Origin: JACKNG01 sp050184115
Lineage (GTDB): Bacteria > Pseudomonadota > Gammaproteobacteria > Ga0077536
NCBI GenBank assembly: GCA_050184115.1
Contig: JBFXAQ010000003.1
Coordinates: 310,001-374,000, forward strand
Direction: 5' to 3'
DNA: 64,000 nt
Part shown: positions 14,768 to 22,615 of the stretch, one piece after another
Layout of the letters: each line of letters starts with the position of its first letter
Position numbering within the stretch: the stretch's first letter is position 1
Notes under the pieces: generated by a model
Databases searched by the model: none
Told to the model about the DNA's origin: nothing
What the model saw: only the letters and a program-made list of their open reading frames with translations
Program-made: the position numbers and the translations under genes

Positions 14768-16090
14768 TCAATCGAACGCGCGACGTACGAACAGCAGCGC
14801 TTCGAAACGCTCGTAGTCGTTGGTACGGATGTTCGAACTGTTGTTCGTGTAGCGGAGCTCCGGTCGCACCGACCAGACCGGGTTCACCCGGTAGGTCAGG
14901 TTGACGACCGACCGCACGAGCTCGTCGTCGCGCGTGCGTTGGAAGAGGTTGTCCTGGCCACGGTAGTCGCTGAACTGCCCGGTGACCTCGGCGCCGACGC
15001 TCACGCGGTCGTCGAACGCGTAGCTGACGAAACCTCGCGCGCCATAGAGTTCACGCCCGACGTCCGGCCGCGCGTCATCGCGTTCCTTTTCCAGGCCACC
15101 GAACGCACCGAGACCATAGGACCAATGACCATCGGCCCGGGCCCAGGTCGTGCCCCCGAGATACTGGCGCACGTCGCGGTAGTCGATGACCTCGTCATAG
15201 TCCAGGGTCGCCACCCGGAGGAAGAAATCGAGGCTGTCGCTGGCGCTCAGTTCATGACGCCAGGATGCGGTGCCGCCAATCGAGAGCAGGTAGTCGAGGT
15301 CGCCTACCCAGGTGTTGAAACCGTTGAGCGAGACCATCACCGTGTCGTTGCCGTCGATGCGGTGGTGGACGCCGATGCGGCCGTTGAGATTGATGTAGAA
15401 GTAACCGTCCTGGGATTCCGTGTAACCAGCGCCCTCGAGACCGAGGCCGGCGAAGAACGTCGAGCGCGCCGTCAGCGGCGCGACGAGGTGGACATCGCCG
15501 CGCAGGCCGCCGGTCGCGCTGTCGTTCTCGGTGAAGAGATCGTCGAGGGTGAACACGACGTTGCCGAAGGCCGGGATGGCGACGGCATCCGCACTGGTCG
15601 CGCTCGTGTAATTGGAATCGTAGCCAAAGAAGGCCTCGACGTAGCCGCCGAGTGCATACCCACGCCGGTCGCTGGGGGCGATGGCCGCTTCGTACTCGGC
15701 CACGCGCGCCAGTACCTCCGGCGGCGGGTTCATCGACCGCACGGTGCTGAAGGTGGCCATGGCATCGCGAATCTCGCCGAGCCGGAACAGGGCACGGCCG
15801 AGTTCCGCCCGCGCGAACAGGTGGTCGGGCCGCGCGGCGAGTACGCGTTCGAAGGCGAACACCGCCATGCCGGGATGCCCGGCATCGAGGGCGGCGATCC
15901 CGAGCAGGTAGTCCTGCTCCGGATCGTCGACCGGCGCATCGACGCCGGCCAGCAGTTCGTAGGCGGCCAGTGCGTCACCGGCTTCGAGCAGGGTGCGCGC
16001 CCGCGAGGTCACCTCGTTGGCATGCGCTGCCAGCGCCAGGCTCGCGCACAGGCAGACACCGGCGGCGCAGACGGTTTTGAACGGATTCAC
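14768..16090 (-). CDS. TPR plus outer-membrane beta-barrel protein (SLAM/DUF560-like)
   Basis: A 440-residue exported protein with a signal peptide (TVCAAGVCLCASLALAAHA), an N-terminal TPR region (ARTLLEAGDALAAYELLAG, GMAVFAFERVLAARPDHLFA, ALFRLGEIRDAMATF) and a C-terminal outer-membrane barrel of alternating aromatic strands, starting near GYALGGYVEAFFGYDSNYT. This layout is that of surface lipoprotein assembly modulators (Slam/DUF560), which move proteins across the outer membrane. The start is a GTG at 16090 after a seven-G stretch. It is the first gene of an operon with the FecR protein, its likely client or partner. A GCAATC palindrome lies 59 nt upstream. Confidence 0.75.
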   Translation of the reverse strand: MNPFKTVCAAGVCLCASLALAAHANEVTSRARTLLEAGDALAAYELLAGVDAPVDDPEQDYLLGIAALDAGHPGMAVFAFERVLAARPDHLFARAELGRALFRLGEIRDAMATFSTVRSMNPPPEVLARVAEYEAAIAPSDRRGYALGGYVEAFFGYDSNYTSATSADAVAIPAFGNVVFTLDDLFTENDSATGGLRGDVHLVAPLTARSTFFAGLGLEGAGYTESQDGYFYINLNGRIGVHHRIDGNDTVMVSLNGFNTWVGDLDYLLSIGGTASWRHELSASDSLDFFLRVATLDYDEVIDYRDVRQYLGGTTWARADGHWSYGLGAFGGLEKERDDARPDVGRELYGARGFVSYAFDDRVSVGAEVTGQFSDYRGQDNLFQRTRDDELVRSVVNLTYRVNPVWSVRPELRYTNNSSNIRTNDYERFEALLFVRRAFD

Positions 16091-16148
16091 TCGAGTCCCC
16101 CCCAGGGTGGCGACACCGGATCGCCATACCTCCGAAGCGCTAACTACA

Positions 16149-16164
16149 GCAATCGGCGGATTGC
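16149..16164. promoter_or_regulatory. candidate operator palindrome GCAATC-GGCG-GATTGC
   Basis: A dyad with perfect 6-bp arms separated by 4 nt, 59 nt upstream of the GTG of the SLAM-like gene, in a short stretch that is less GC-rich than its surroundings. The position fits an operator for the SLAM-like/FecR operon. No cognate regulator is adjacent. It could be chance. Confidence 0.35.
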
Positions 16165-16275
16165 GTCAATCGAACGGCAAAGCGGCGGGCAGGTACGACC
16201 AGCGGAGCTGTGCCGTCACGCCGAGTGCACCCGCGGTCGCCTGCCGGCACCGCAACGGCGCGGGCGTGCCGGCGC

Positions 16276-16674
16276 TCAGCGCCCGAACACGCTGGTGACC
16301 AGCTCGCTGTCGAGGTATTCGCGGACGTGACGGATCCGGCCACCGCTGCATTCGATCACGATGCAGTAGTCGTTGTTGTAGTCGAGCCCGCTCTTGGCGC
16401 GCGCCCGGCCCTTGCACTCGATGACGACACGGTCGTCCTCGGCGGTCATCGAGTTGATGGTGACCTGGATACCGCCTTCGAGCACCTCGCCGAGCGGCGC
16501 GAACAGCTTGTTGAGCAGTTCGTCCTTGCCGCGGATCGTGCCGGCGAAACGGTGCGAGCCGAAAAAGGTCCAGGTGACGTCGTCGGCAAGCGCCCCGAGA
16601 AAGGTGTCGCTGTCGCCGGTGCTGACGGCGTTCCAGGCAGTACGGACGAGTTCCTTGTTGGCGGCGGCATTCAT
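16276..16674 (-). CDS. nuclear transport factor 2 family (SnoaL-like) protein
   Basis: A 132-residue NTF2-fold protein. It starts NAAANKELVRTAWNAVSTGD, followed by FLGALADDVTWTFFGSHRFA and GTIRGKDELLNKLFAPLGEV, the standard SnoaL pattern. It ends in the final strand GGRIRHVREYLDSELVTSVF. The ATG at 16674 is preceded by GGGGAG at good spacing on the minus strand; an upstream in-frame start at 16731 would add a Cys-rich leader unlike the family. Ligand or substrate is unknown. It is transcribed alone or with the diguanylate cyclase upstream (71-nt gap). Confidence 0.85.
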   Translation of the reverse strand: MNAAANKELVRTAWNAVSTGDSDTFLGALADDVTWTFFGSHRFAGTIRGKDELLNKLFAPLGEVLEGGIQVTINSMTAEDDRVVIECKGRARAKSGLDYNNDYCIVIECSGGRIRHVREYLDSELVTSVFGR

Positions 16675-16745
16675 GGTGCGATCTCCCCGGTGGACGTGAA
16701 GCGCGCAACATATCAGAGGCAGGCCGCACATGGCGCCCGGGACAT

Positions 16746-17699
16746 TCAGGATGCGGCGATCCTCGCCGGCGCCACGTCGCGCGTCACCACGCGGTTGCGC
16801 CCGCCGCGCTTGGCGGCGTACATGGCCGCGTCGCAGGCGTCGATGAGTGCGGCGAGGCTCTCGCCGGGCGCGAGTTCCGCCACCCCCACCGACACCGTCA
16901 CGCGGACCGCGCGCGCCGTGCCCGGCAGGACCTGTGCCGCGATGTCGCGCCGCAGGCGCTCGGCGACCTGGGCCGCCTCGGCCTGGTTGACGCCGTAGAG
17001 CACGGTCGCGAATTCCTCGCCACCGAAGCGCGCCACGACGTCGACCGGTCGTACCCCGGCCTGCAACAGGTCGGCGACCCCGCGCAGGGCGTCGTCACCG
17101 GCGAGATGACCATGCCGATCGTTGACCTGCTTGAAGTGATCGATGTCGATGAACAGCAGGCTCAACGGCACGCCTTCGGTGCACGCGCGCTGCCACTGCC
17201 GGGTGGCGACCTCGTCGAACCAGCGGCGGTTGTAGAGGCCGGTCACGGCGTCGACCTTGGCCGCGCGCTGGTAACGCAACTGGGCGTCGAGACTGTCCTG
17301 CAAGCGCAGGTTGTCCTCGCGCACCCGCCCGGACAGCAGGCGCAGCAGGTTGACGGCGAACTCGTGCGAAGCACCGATGAACGCCCACACCACTTCGTCC
17401 GGAATCACGAGCAGGCGACTGCGGCGGGTGGCGAGCACGTGGGCCGAGACTGCGAGTCGGCTGAGGATGGACAGCTCGCCGACGCAGGAGCCGCGCCCGA
17501 TGCGTGCGACCGGCGCGGCGTCCGCGGCACCCAGACGCACCTCGAGTTCACCGTCGATCACGAGGTAGACGGCGTCGTTGTCGGCGCCGGCTTCGAGCAC
17601 CCGGGCGCCGGCGGCGACGTCGATCTCCGCGCAACCGGCCAGCAGGCGCCGTGCACAACCGGGATCGACACCATGCAACAGCTCGACGTGAGCCAGCAT
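16746..17699 (-). CDS. diguanylate cyclase with N-terminal cyclic-nucleotide-binding domain
   Basis: A 317-residue protein that makes c-di-GMP from GTP. Residues about 1-125 form a cNMP-binding/Crp-type beta-roll (VYLVIDGELEVRLGA, GRGSCVGELSILSRLAVSAH, with the phosphate-binding-cassette-like GELSIL). A short linker helix follows and then a GGDEF domain starting at AAKVDAVTGLYNRRWFDEVA. The active-site loop is GGEEF (226-230), with an intact inhibitory RxxD site (RPVD, 217-220), so activity and product feedback are both expected. The ATG at 17699 was chosen since the domain starts there; the frame is open to 17867. It is probably cytosolic and links cAMP/cGMP-like or other ligand sensing to biofilm or surface control. 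Confidence 0.88.
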   Translation of the reverse strand: MLAHVELLHGVDPGCARRLLAGCAEIDVAAGARVLEAGADNDAVYLVIDGELEVRLGAADAAPVARIGRGSCVGELSILSRLAVSAHVLATRRSRLLVIPDEVVWAFIGASHEFAVNLLRLLSGRVREDNLRLQDSLDAQLRYQRAAKVDAVTGLYNRRWFDEVATRQWQRACTEGVPLSLLFIDIDHFKQVNDRHGHLAGDDALRGVADLLQAGVRPVDVVARFGGEEFATVLYGVNQAEAAQVAERLRRDIAAQVLPGTARAVRVTVSVGVAELAPGESLAALIDACDAAMYAAKRGGRNRVVTRDVAPARIAAS

Positions 17700-17857
17700 G
17701 CTCGATGCGGATTCGCGGGCCGGGGTCTTTCGTACAGCGGGCACGCTCCACCTCGCGCGCGGGACGACGCCTTCTCTAGCGACCTGCGGCGCCGGGAGTT
17801 TAGCCACGGCACGGGCGTGGCACACTGGGCGCCCCGTCCCGTCCTGCGAGGTACACC

Positions 17858-18286
17858 GTGGCCGCACCCACCCTCGACCCGACCGCCGACCAGCTGCATG
17901 GCGCCACTGCCGCGTTGGCCGGCGCCGGCGCCGTCACCATGCTCAACCTGCTGCGTTACCGCGATCAGGCCGATTACCGCGAGCACCCGCAGCAGGCGCC
18001 GTGCAGCGGACGCGAAGCCTACGCCCGCTACGCCGCCGCGGCGCTCGCCTGCGTCGAGCACGTCGGCGGCCGGGTGGTGTACGTCGGCGCCGCCGCTAGC
18101 AACGTGATCGGACCGGCCGACGAGACCTGGGACGATGTCCTGCTGGTGGAGTACCCGTCGATCGAGGCCTTCCTCGACATGCTGCGCTCGCCGCCCTACC
18201 AGGCCTGCGTCCATCACCGCCGCGCCGCGCTGGCCGATTCGCGCCTGGTCCCGACCCGCGCGGGCCACGCGGCCTACCGCGGGTAG
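17858..18286 (+). CDS. DUF1330-like alpha/beta-barrel protein
   Basis: A 142-residue protein of the dimeric ferredoxin-like DUF1330 family, seen in VTMLNLLRYRDQADY, EAYARYAAAALACVEHVGGR and the DDVLLVEYPSIEAFLDMLRS segment with PPYQACVHHRRAALADSRL. It starts at GTG 17858. Relatives are small monooxygenase-like or stress proteins with no firm activity. The stop lies 7 nt before the crotonase start, so the two genes form an operon. It is divergent from the diguanylate cyclase. Confidence 0.82.
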   Translation: MAAPTLDPTADQLHGATAALAGAGAVTMLNLLRYRDQADYREHPQQAPCSGREAYARYAAAALACVEHVGGRVVYVGAAASNVIGPADETWDDVLLVEYPSIEAFLDMLRSPPYQACVHHRRAALADSRLVPTRAGHAAYRG

Positions 18287-18293
18287 CCGACCG

Positions 18294-19127
18294 ATGAACG
18301 CCGCCACCGAGAACGGCCCGTTGCTGTACGAACGCGACGGTGCAGTCGCCATCCTCACCCTCAATCGGCCCGCGCGTTTCAACTGCGTCTCGCGCGGCCT
18401 GCTCGACGCGCTCGACGCCGCGCTCGCGACGATCGAAACAGACGTCACGGTCCGCGCCGTGCTGCTCCAGGGCGCCGGCAAGCATTTCTGCACCGGCGCC
18501 GATCTCGACGAAGTCCTCGCCGCGCGTGCCGACGCCGCCCGGCTGCGCGCCTTCGTCGCACGCGGTCATGCCGTGTTCCGGCGCCTCGAACGGCTGCCGA
18601 AGCCGACCGTCGCCGCGGTCCACGGCCTGGCGCTCGCCGGCGGTTTCGAGCTCCTGCTGTGCTGCGATGTCGTCGTCGCCGCGCGCAGCGCACGGCTCGG
18701 CGACCAGCATGCGCAGTACGGCCTCTACCCGGCGTGGGGTTCGACGGTGCGCCTGCCGCGCCTGGTCGGCCGCCGCCGCGCGCTCGAGCTACTTTACTCG
18801 GCACGCTGGCTCGACGCCGACGAGGCCCTGGCGTGGGGCCTGGTCAACGAGGTCGTCGACGACGAGACCGTCGGCGCGGCAGCGCGCGCCGTTGCGGGGC
18901 GGTTCGCCACCCGCAACCCCGGCGCCAACGCCTTCGTCAAGCGCCTGAGCGAGACCACGTTCGAGCTCGATCTCGAAGACGCCCTCGCGGCCGAAGCCGC
19001 TGGCGCCGCGGCGGGACTGCTGACGCCCAATACTGGTCGCGGCCTGGCCGCGTTCGAGGCCCGCGCGGAAGCGCGCTTCGATGACGAGGATATCGCTCAG
19101 CCGGCGCCGGCCGGCAATTCGAGGTAG
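18294..19127 (+). CDS. enoyl-CoA hydratase/isomerase (crotonase) family protein
   Basis: A 277-residue crotonase. It has the substrate loop (GAGKHFCTGADLDEVL) and the oxyanion-hole GLALAGGFELLLCCD. Aligned by eye with rat hydratase, the Glu144 position (QPE in classical enzymes) is His in LGDQHAQYGLYPAWG. The Glu164 position is kept in GRRRALELLY. Single-glutamate crotonases are usually isomerases, hydrolases or ring-acting enzymes rather than simple hydratases. The ATG at 18294 follows the DUF1330 gene by 7 nt. The 3' end overlaps the convergent histidine kinase gene by 31 bp. Confidence 0.87.
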   Translation: MNAATENGPLLYERDGAVAILTLNRPARFNCVSRGLLDALDAALATIETDVTVRAVLLQGAGKHFCTGADLDEVLAARADAARLRAFVARGHAVFRRLERLPKPTVAAVHGLALAGGFELLLCCDVVVAARSARLGDQHAQYGLYPAWGSTVRLPRLVGRRRALELLYSARWLDADEALAWGLVNEVVDDETVGAAARAVAGRFATRNPGANAFVKRLSETTFELDLEDALAAEAAGAAAGLLTPNTGRGLAAFEARAEARFDDEDIAQPAPAGNSR

Positions 19128-20398
19128 AAGGTCGCGCCCTGTCCGGGGATGCTGTCGAGGGTGACGTCGCCGCCCATGCCGCGCGCGAGACTGCGGCAGA
19201 TGGTCAGTCCGATGCCGGCACCTTCGGTCTCGGCGTGGAGGCGCGTGAACGGCTCGAACACCGCTTCCTGGAGCTCGGACGGGATACCCGGGCCTTCGTC
19301 GCGCACGGCGATACGCACGTCCGTCCCCGCCGCCAGTGCCTCGATGTCGACCGCGCCGCCCGGCTCGCTGTACTTGATGGCATTGCCGATGAGATTGAGC
19401 AGGATCTGGCGCACGCGCTGGACGTCGGCCCGGGCGACCAGGTCGGCGGGACAACGCTGGGCGAGGCGGATGCCGCGTTGCGCGGCGAGGGGTTGCAGCA
19501 GGTCGACCGCCATCACGAGTTCGACCGCCACCTCGACCGTGCTCAGCCGCAGTTCGAGATGACCCTGCTCGATGCGCGCGAGGTCGAGTACCTCGTTGAT
19601 CAGTTCCAGCAGGTGGCCGCCACTGTCGTTGATCATCTTGATCTGGGCCTGCTGGCCGGCGCTCAGGGTCCGTTCGTGATCGAGCGCGATGAGCTGGGCG
19701 AAACCGAGGATGGCGTTGAGCGGCGTGCGCAGTTCGTGGCTCATGCGCGAGAGGAATTCGCTCTTGGCGCGGTTCGCGCTTTCGGCGCGGTCGCGTGCCG
19801 CGGCCAGTTCGTGCGAGACGACGATGCTGTTCATGACGATGCGCCGGTAGATCAGGCCGGTGACGAGCATGGCGACGAGGTAGATCGTCAACATCGCCGC
19901 CATCTGCAGGCCGTGGTCGGAACCGCGCGCCAGGTACCAGGCGATGATGGGCAGCATGATGACCAGCGCGTAGCCGACGTAGACCCGCTGCACCACGCCG
20001 AGCACGGCGGCGGCGCCGGCGGTCAGTCCGCCGAGGGCAAAGGCCAGGAACACCGCCGTCTCCATCGTCATGCGCGGCTCGAACCACCACGGCGCCGCGC
20101 CCCACAGCGCGCCTGTCGCCAACGCACCGACGAGGAAATAGTCGACCCAGCGCGCGGTCGCGGTGGCCTCGAAGCGACGTTCGAAGGCGACCAGGAGCAC
20201 GGCCCGCAGCAGCGACATGCCGACGATGGCGGCGAGCCAGGCGAGCAACGCCGTCTCCTCGACACGCCCCCACAACACCCAGGCCATGAGCAGGCCGAGC
20301 ACCGCGTTGACGACGAGCCCGGTACGCGCGTTGCGATAGAGGTAATGCACCCGCATCGCGGCGGGATCGAGCAAGGGCGGCGCCGAGGGTTCGCTCAC
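19097..20398 (-). CDS. membrane sensor histidine kinase (hybrid lacking receiver)
   Basis: A 433-residue kinase. Five or six hydrophobic segments occupy residues about 20-190 (TGLVVNAVLGLLMAWVLWG, LLAWLAAIVGMSLLRAVLLV, VFLAFALGGLTAGAAAVLGV, AAMLTIYLVAMLVTGLIYR). The H-box FLSRMSHELRTPLNAILGF follows, then N-box QILLNLIGNAIKYSEPGG, G1 RDEGPGIPSELQ and G2 GAGIGLTICRSLARGMGG. The ATPase domain is complete. No receiver domain or response regulator is adjacent, so it is an orphan. The start is a GTG at 20398. The N-terminal segments resemble an MHYT-like or 7TM-type sensor but no sensory family is recognised. Confidence 0.9.
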   Translation of the reverse strand: MSEPSAPPLLDPAAMRVHYLYRNARTGLVVNAVLGLLMAWVLWGRVEETALLAWLAAIVGMSLLRAVLLVAFERRFEATATARWVDYFLVGALATGALWGAAPWWFEPRMTMETAVFLAFALGGLTAGAAAVLGVVQRVYVGYALVIMLPIIAWYLARGSDHGLQMAAMLTIYLVAMLVTGLIYRRIVMNSIVVSHELAAARDRAESANRAKSEFLSRMSHELRTPLNAILGFAQLIALDHERTLSAGQQAQIKMINDSGGHLLELINEVLDLARIEQGHLELRLSTVEVAVELVMAVDLLQPLAAQRGIRLAQRCPADLVARADVQRVRQILLNLIGNAIKYSEPGGAVDIEALAAGTDVRIAVRDEGPGIPSELQEAVFEPFTRLHAETEGAGIGLTICRSLARGMGGDVTLDSIPGQGATFYLELPAGAG

Positions 20399-20429
20399 GG
20401 ACGCCTCTCCGCCACGCGGCGCGCCGCGC

Positions 20430-21209
20430 TCAAGACGGCATGCTCTCCATCTTCGCCTGCATGCGACGCATACCGGTCAGCCAGCGTTCGAGGTCGTTGG
20501 TCTTGCGCTCCATCCAGGTCTGGGCGATGGGGTCGGTGAGGATGAGGAACTGCTCGGACGCGATCGCGGCCAGCACCTGCGCGGCGACCTCCTCCGGTTC
20601 CTTGATCGGCCCGGCGGCGAGCTTCGCGAACGCCGAGTCGGTGTCGCCGAGCATCGGCGTGCGCACGCCGAGCGGGGCCAGCAGCGAGACGCGGATGCCG
20701 CGTTCGTGGTAGGTCACCGACAGCCATTCGGCGAGCCCGACCACGGCGTGCTTGGTCACCGCGTAGGGCAGGTTGCCGTGGGTGGTGAGGATGCCGGCCA
20801 TCGACGCCGTGTGCAGCAGGTAACCCTGGCCGCGTTCGAGCATGCCCGGCAGCACCGCGCGCACGGCGTAGACGTGCGCCATGACGTTGACCTGCCACTG
20901 CGTCTGCCACACCTCCAGCGGAGTGCTCAGCGGATCGGCGCCGCTCGCGATGCCGGCATTGCTGAAGAAGACGTCGACCGGCCCGAGCCGCGCCTCGGTG
21001 GCCGCGACCAGCGCGTTGACGGCGGCCTCGTCGCCGACGTCGCAGGCGCAGGCCTCGGCGCCGATGGCGGCGGCCGCCGCGCGCACGCCGGCTTCATCGA
21101 TGTCGCTCAACATGACGCGTGCACCGGCACGCGCGAAGGCTGCTGCGCAAGCCCGGCCGATGCCGCTGGCCGCACCGGTGATGACGACGACCTTGTTTTC
21201 GATCTGCAT
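20430..21209 (-). CDS. short-chain dehydrogenase/reductase (SDR)
   Basis: A 259-residue classical SDR: TGAASGIG nucleotide-binding loop near residue 11, DVGDEAAVN for the adenine pocket, NAGI, Ser in HTASMAGIL and the YAVTKHAV catalytic Tyr/Lys. The C-terminal third (EQFLILTDPIAQTWMERKTN and DLERWLTGMRRMQ) is typical of the subgroup often found in CoA and steroid degradation clusters. The ATG at 21209 is preceded by GGGGAG. Substrate unknown. The histidine kinase lies 31 nt downstream on the same strand. Confidence 0.88.
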   Translation of the reverse strand: MQIENKVVVITGAASGIGRACAAAFARAGARVMLSDIDEAGVRAAAAAIGAEACACDVGDEAAVNALVAATEARLGPVDVFFSNAGIASGADPLSTPLEVWQTQWQVNVMAHVYAVRAVLPGMLERGQGYLLHTASMAGILTTHGNLPYAVTKHAVVGLAEWLSVTYHERGIRVSLLAPLGVRTPMLGDTDSAFAKLAAGPIKEPEEVAAQVLAAIASEQFLILTDPIAQTWMERKTNDLERWLTGMRRMQAKMESMPS

Positions 21210-21248
21210 GCCTGGCTCCCCTGGTGGTGGTTCGAATGAAGAATCGCC

Positions 21249-22154
21249 TCACGGACCGTCGGCGGCGTCGTCGACGAGTCCGGTGGCCGCGGCGTGGGCG
21301 AGGAAATCGAGCACGGCGACTTCCGGCGCGCCGTCGAGACCATAGAGCCCTTGTACCGCGAGGACGATGTCGGCGACGTCGCGCTCGCCGCTGCACAGTT
21401 CGAGGACCAGCATCGCGGTCGCGTTCAGTCGCTGTGGTTCGGCCAGGGCGCCGCCGGCGAGGAGGAAACACCCGTCACGTTCGGCGATGTTCAGTCCGCC
21501 GACACGCCGCGGGCGGCGCGGCACCGCGGCGGCCGCGCGTGGTGCGCGCAGGAATTCGAAGACGTCGTCGCCGTGGTAACGCGGGTACCAGGCATAGCCC
21601 GGATCCGGGGTGCGCCAGTCAGCGCCGTAGAACTGGTCGAGCAGGGCTTCGGGCCGGGCCGGCGCGAGGACCTCCGCCTGGCGCAACAGCCGCGGCACGA
21701 GTGGCACCACGGCGTCGGCGGGCAACTCGCCCTTGATGTCGGGATAGTGATAGTAGCGGCCGTCGCGCACCCAGGTCGTCCAGATGTCGAGGTCGAACGC
21801 ATCCGGCCGATCACGCGCGCCGGCGACGTCGACGTGCATCTGGCCGCGCGAGGCGGGGCGCACGGCGAGACCACGGGCGGCCAGCACGCGCACGATCAGT
21901 TCGTGCTCCTCGACCACCTCGTAATCGCTGCGCGCCGCGCTCAGGTAGGCGAGGTCGACGTCGAGATCGTGGGCGATGAAATCGCCCTCGCGCACCGCGC
22001 CGAGCAGGGTGCCCCAGGTCAGGTAGACCGACAGGCCGAACTCGTCCTGGAACAGCCGCGCGAACGCCGCGATGGCGGCGGCGAGGGCATCCCGCTCCGA
22101 CGGGGCATAGTCACCGAGCCGGCGCACGGCGACGCCGGCGGGCGGTGCCGACAT
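21249..22154 (-). CDS. LicD-like nucleotidyltransferase fused to a PqqD-like domain
   Basis: A 301-residue two-domain protein. The N-terminal part (about 30-200) carries the LicD/nucleotidyltransferase signature LTWGTLLGAVREGDFIAHDL followed by DVDL, the paired acidic residues that coordinate metal in this fold. It ends with YPRYHGDDVFEFLRAP. The C-terminal 90 residues look like PqqD: DGCFLLAGGALAEPQRLNAT, AMLVLELCSGERDVADIV and LDFLAHAAATGLV. PqqD-type domains are RiPP recognition elements that hold a precursor leader peptide. It starts 3 nt after the stop of the tiny Tat/PEP-CTERM-like gene, so the two are translated together. LicD enzymes transfer phosphocholine or other phospho-groups to glycans. 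Here the target may be the partner peptide or a peptide/glycan; that is inference. Confidence 0.72.
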   Translation of the reverse strand: MSAPPAGVAVRRLGDYAPSERDALAAAIAAFARLFQDEFGLSVYLTWGTLLGAVREGDFIAHDLDVDLAYLSAARSDYEVVEEHELIVRVLAARGLAVRPASRGQMHVDVAGARDRPDAFDLDIWTTWVRDGRYYHYPDIKGELPADAVVPLVPRLLRQAEVLAPARPEALLDQFYGADWRTPDPGYAWYPRYHGDDVFEFLRAPRAAAAVPRRPRRVGGLNIAERDGCFLLAGGALAEPQRLNATAMLVLELCSGERDVADIVLAVQGLYGLDGAPEVAVLDFLAHAAATGLVDDAADGP

Positions 22155-22157
22155 CGC

Positions 22158-22460
22158 TCAGTCGGTGTCGTCGGTGGCGTCCGCACGCTGCCGTGCCGCC
22201 AGTGCGGCGGCCGCGGCGCCGAGCCCGAGCAGGGCGACGCTGGCAGGCTCCGCCACCTGCACCGCACCGGACTGCGCTGCGCCGCCGGTGCCTGCCGAAG
22301 CCGAAGCCGAAGCATCCTCGGCGCAGGCCTCGCGGGCAGCCAGGGTCGACAGGCCGAGGGCGACGGGTACGGCAAAGGCGGAACTGCGCAGCAGGCGCTG
22401 CACGAATTCACGGCGGTCGAGCGGGACGCCATCGAGGGCGGAAGGCTTGTCATCGGCCAT
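22158..22460 (-). CDS. small protein with Tat-like leader and PEP-CTERM-like tail
   Basis: A 100-residue protein. The N-terminal third has a twin-arginine-like stretch (LDRREFVQRLLRSSAFAVPV). The middle is short, flexible and Ala/Ser/Gly-rich with one Cys (AAREACAEDASASASAGTGG). The C-terminus imitates a PEP-CTERM signal: VAEPASVALLGLGAAAAAL then AARQR, with an acidic tail. Such a small secreted substrate directly before a LicD-PqqD protein (3-nt spacing) resembles a precursor/modifier pair. The ATG at 22460 lies 155 nt from the divergent malate synthase gene. It could equally be an ordinary small exosortase substrate. It is not a recognised family. Confidence 0.65.
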   Translation of the reverse strand: MADDKPSALDGVPLDRREFVQRLLRSSAFAVPVALGLSTLAAREACAEDASASASAGTGGAAQSGAVQVAEPASVALLGLGAAAAALAARQRADATDDTD

Positions 22461-22615
22461 GGCTGGCGCTCCGGAGGACGGGGTCGGGGGTCATTCTGCA
22501 CAAGCGCCGATCGTCCGGCAATGGCGGCCAGGCACACGGCGTTCGCCTTGAAATATCGAGGCCATTGGGTAAGCTGCCGCTCCCGCCCGCCCGCTTGCAC
22601 CACAGGACATCCAGC

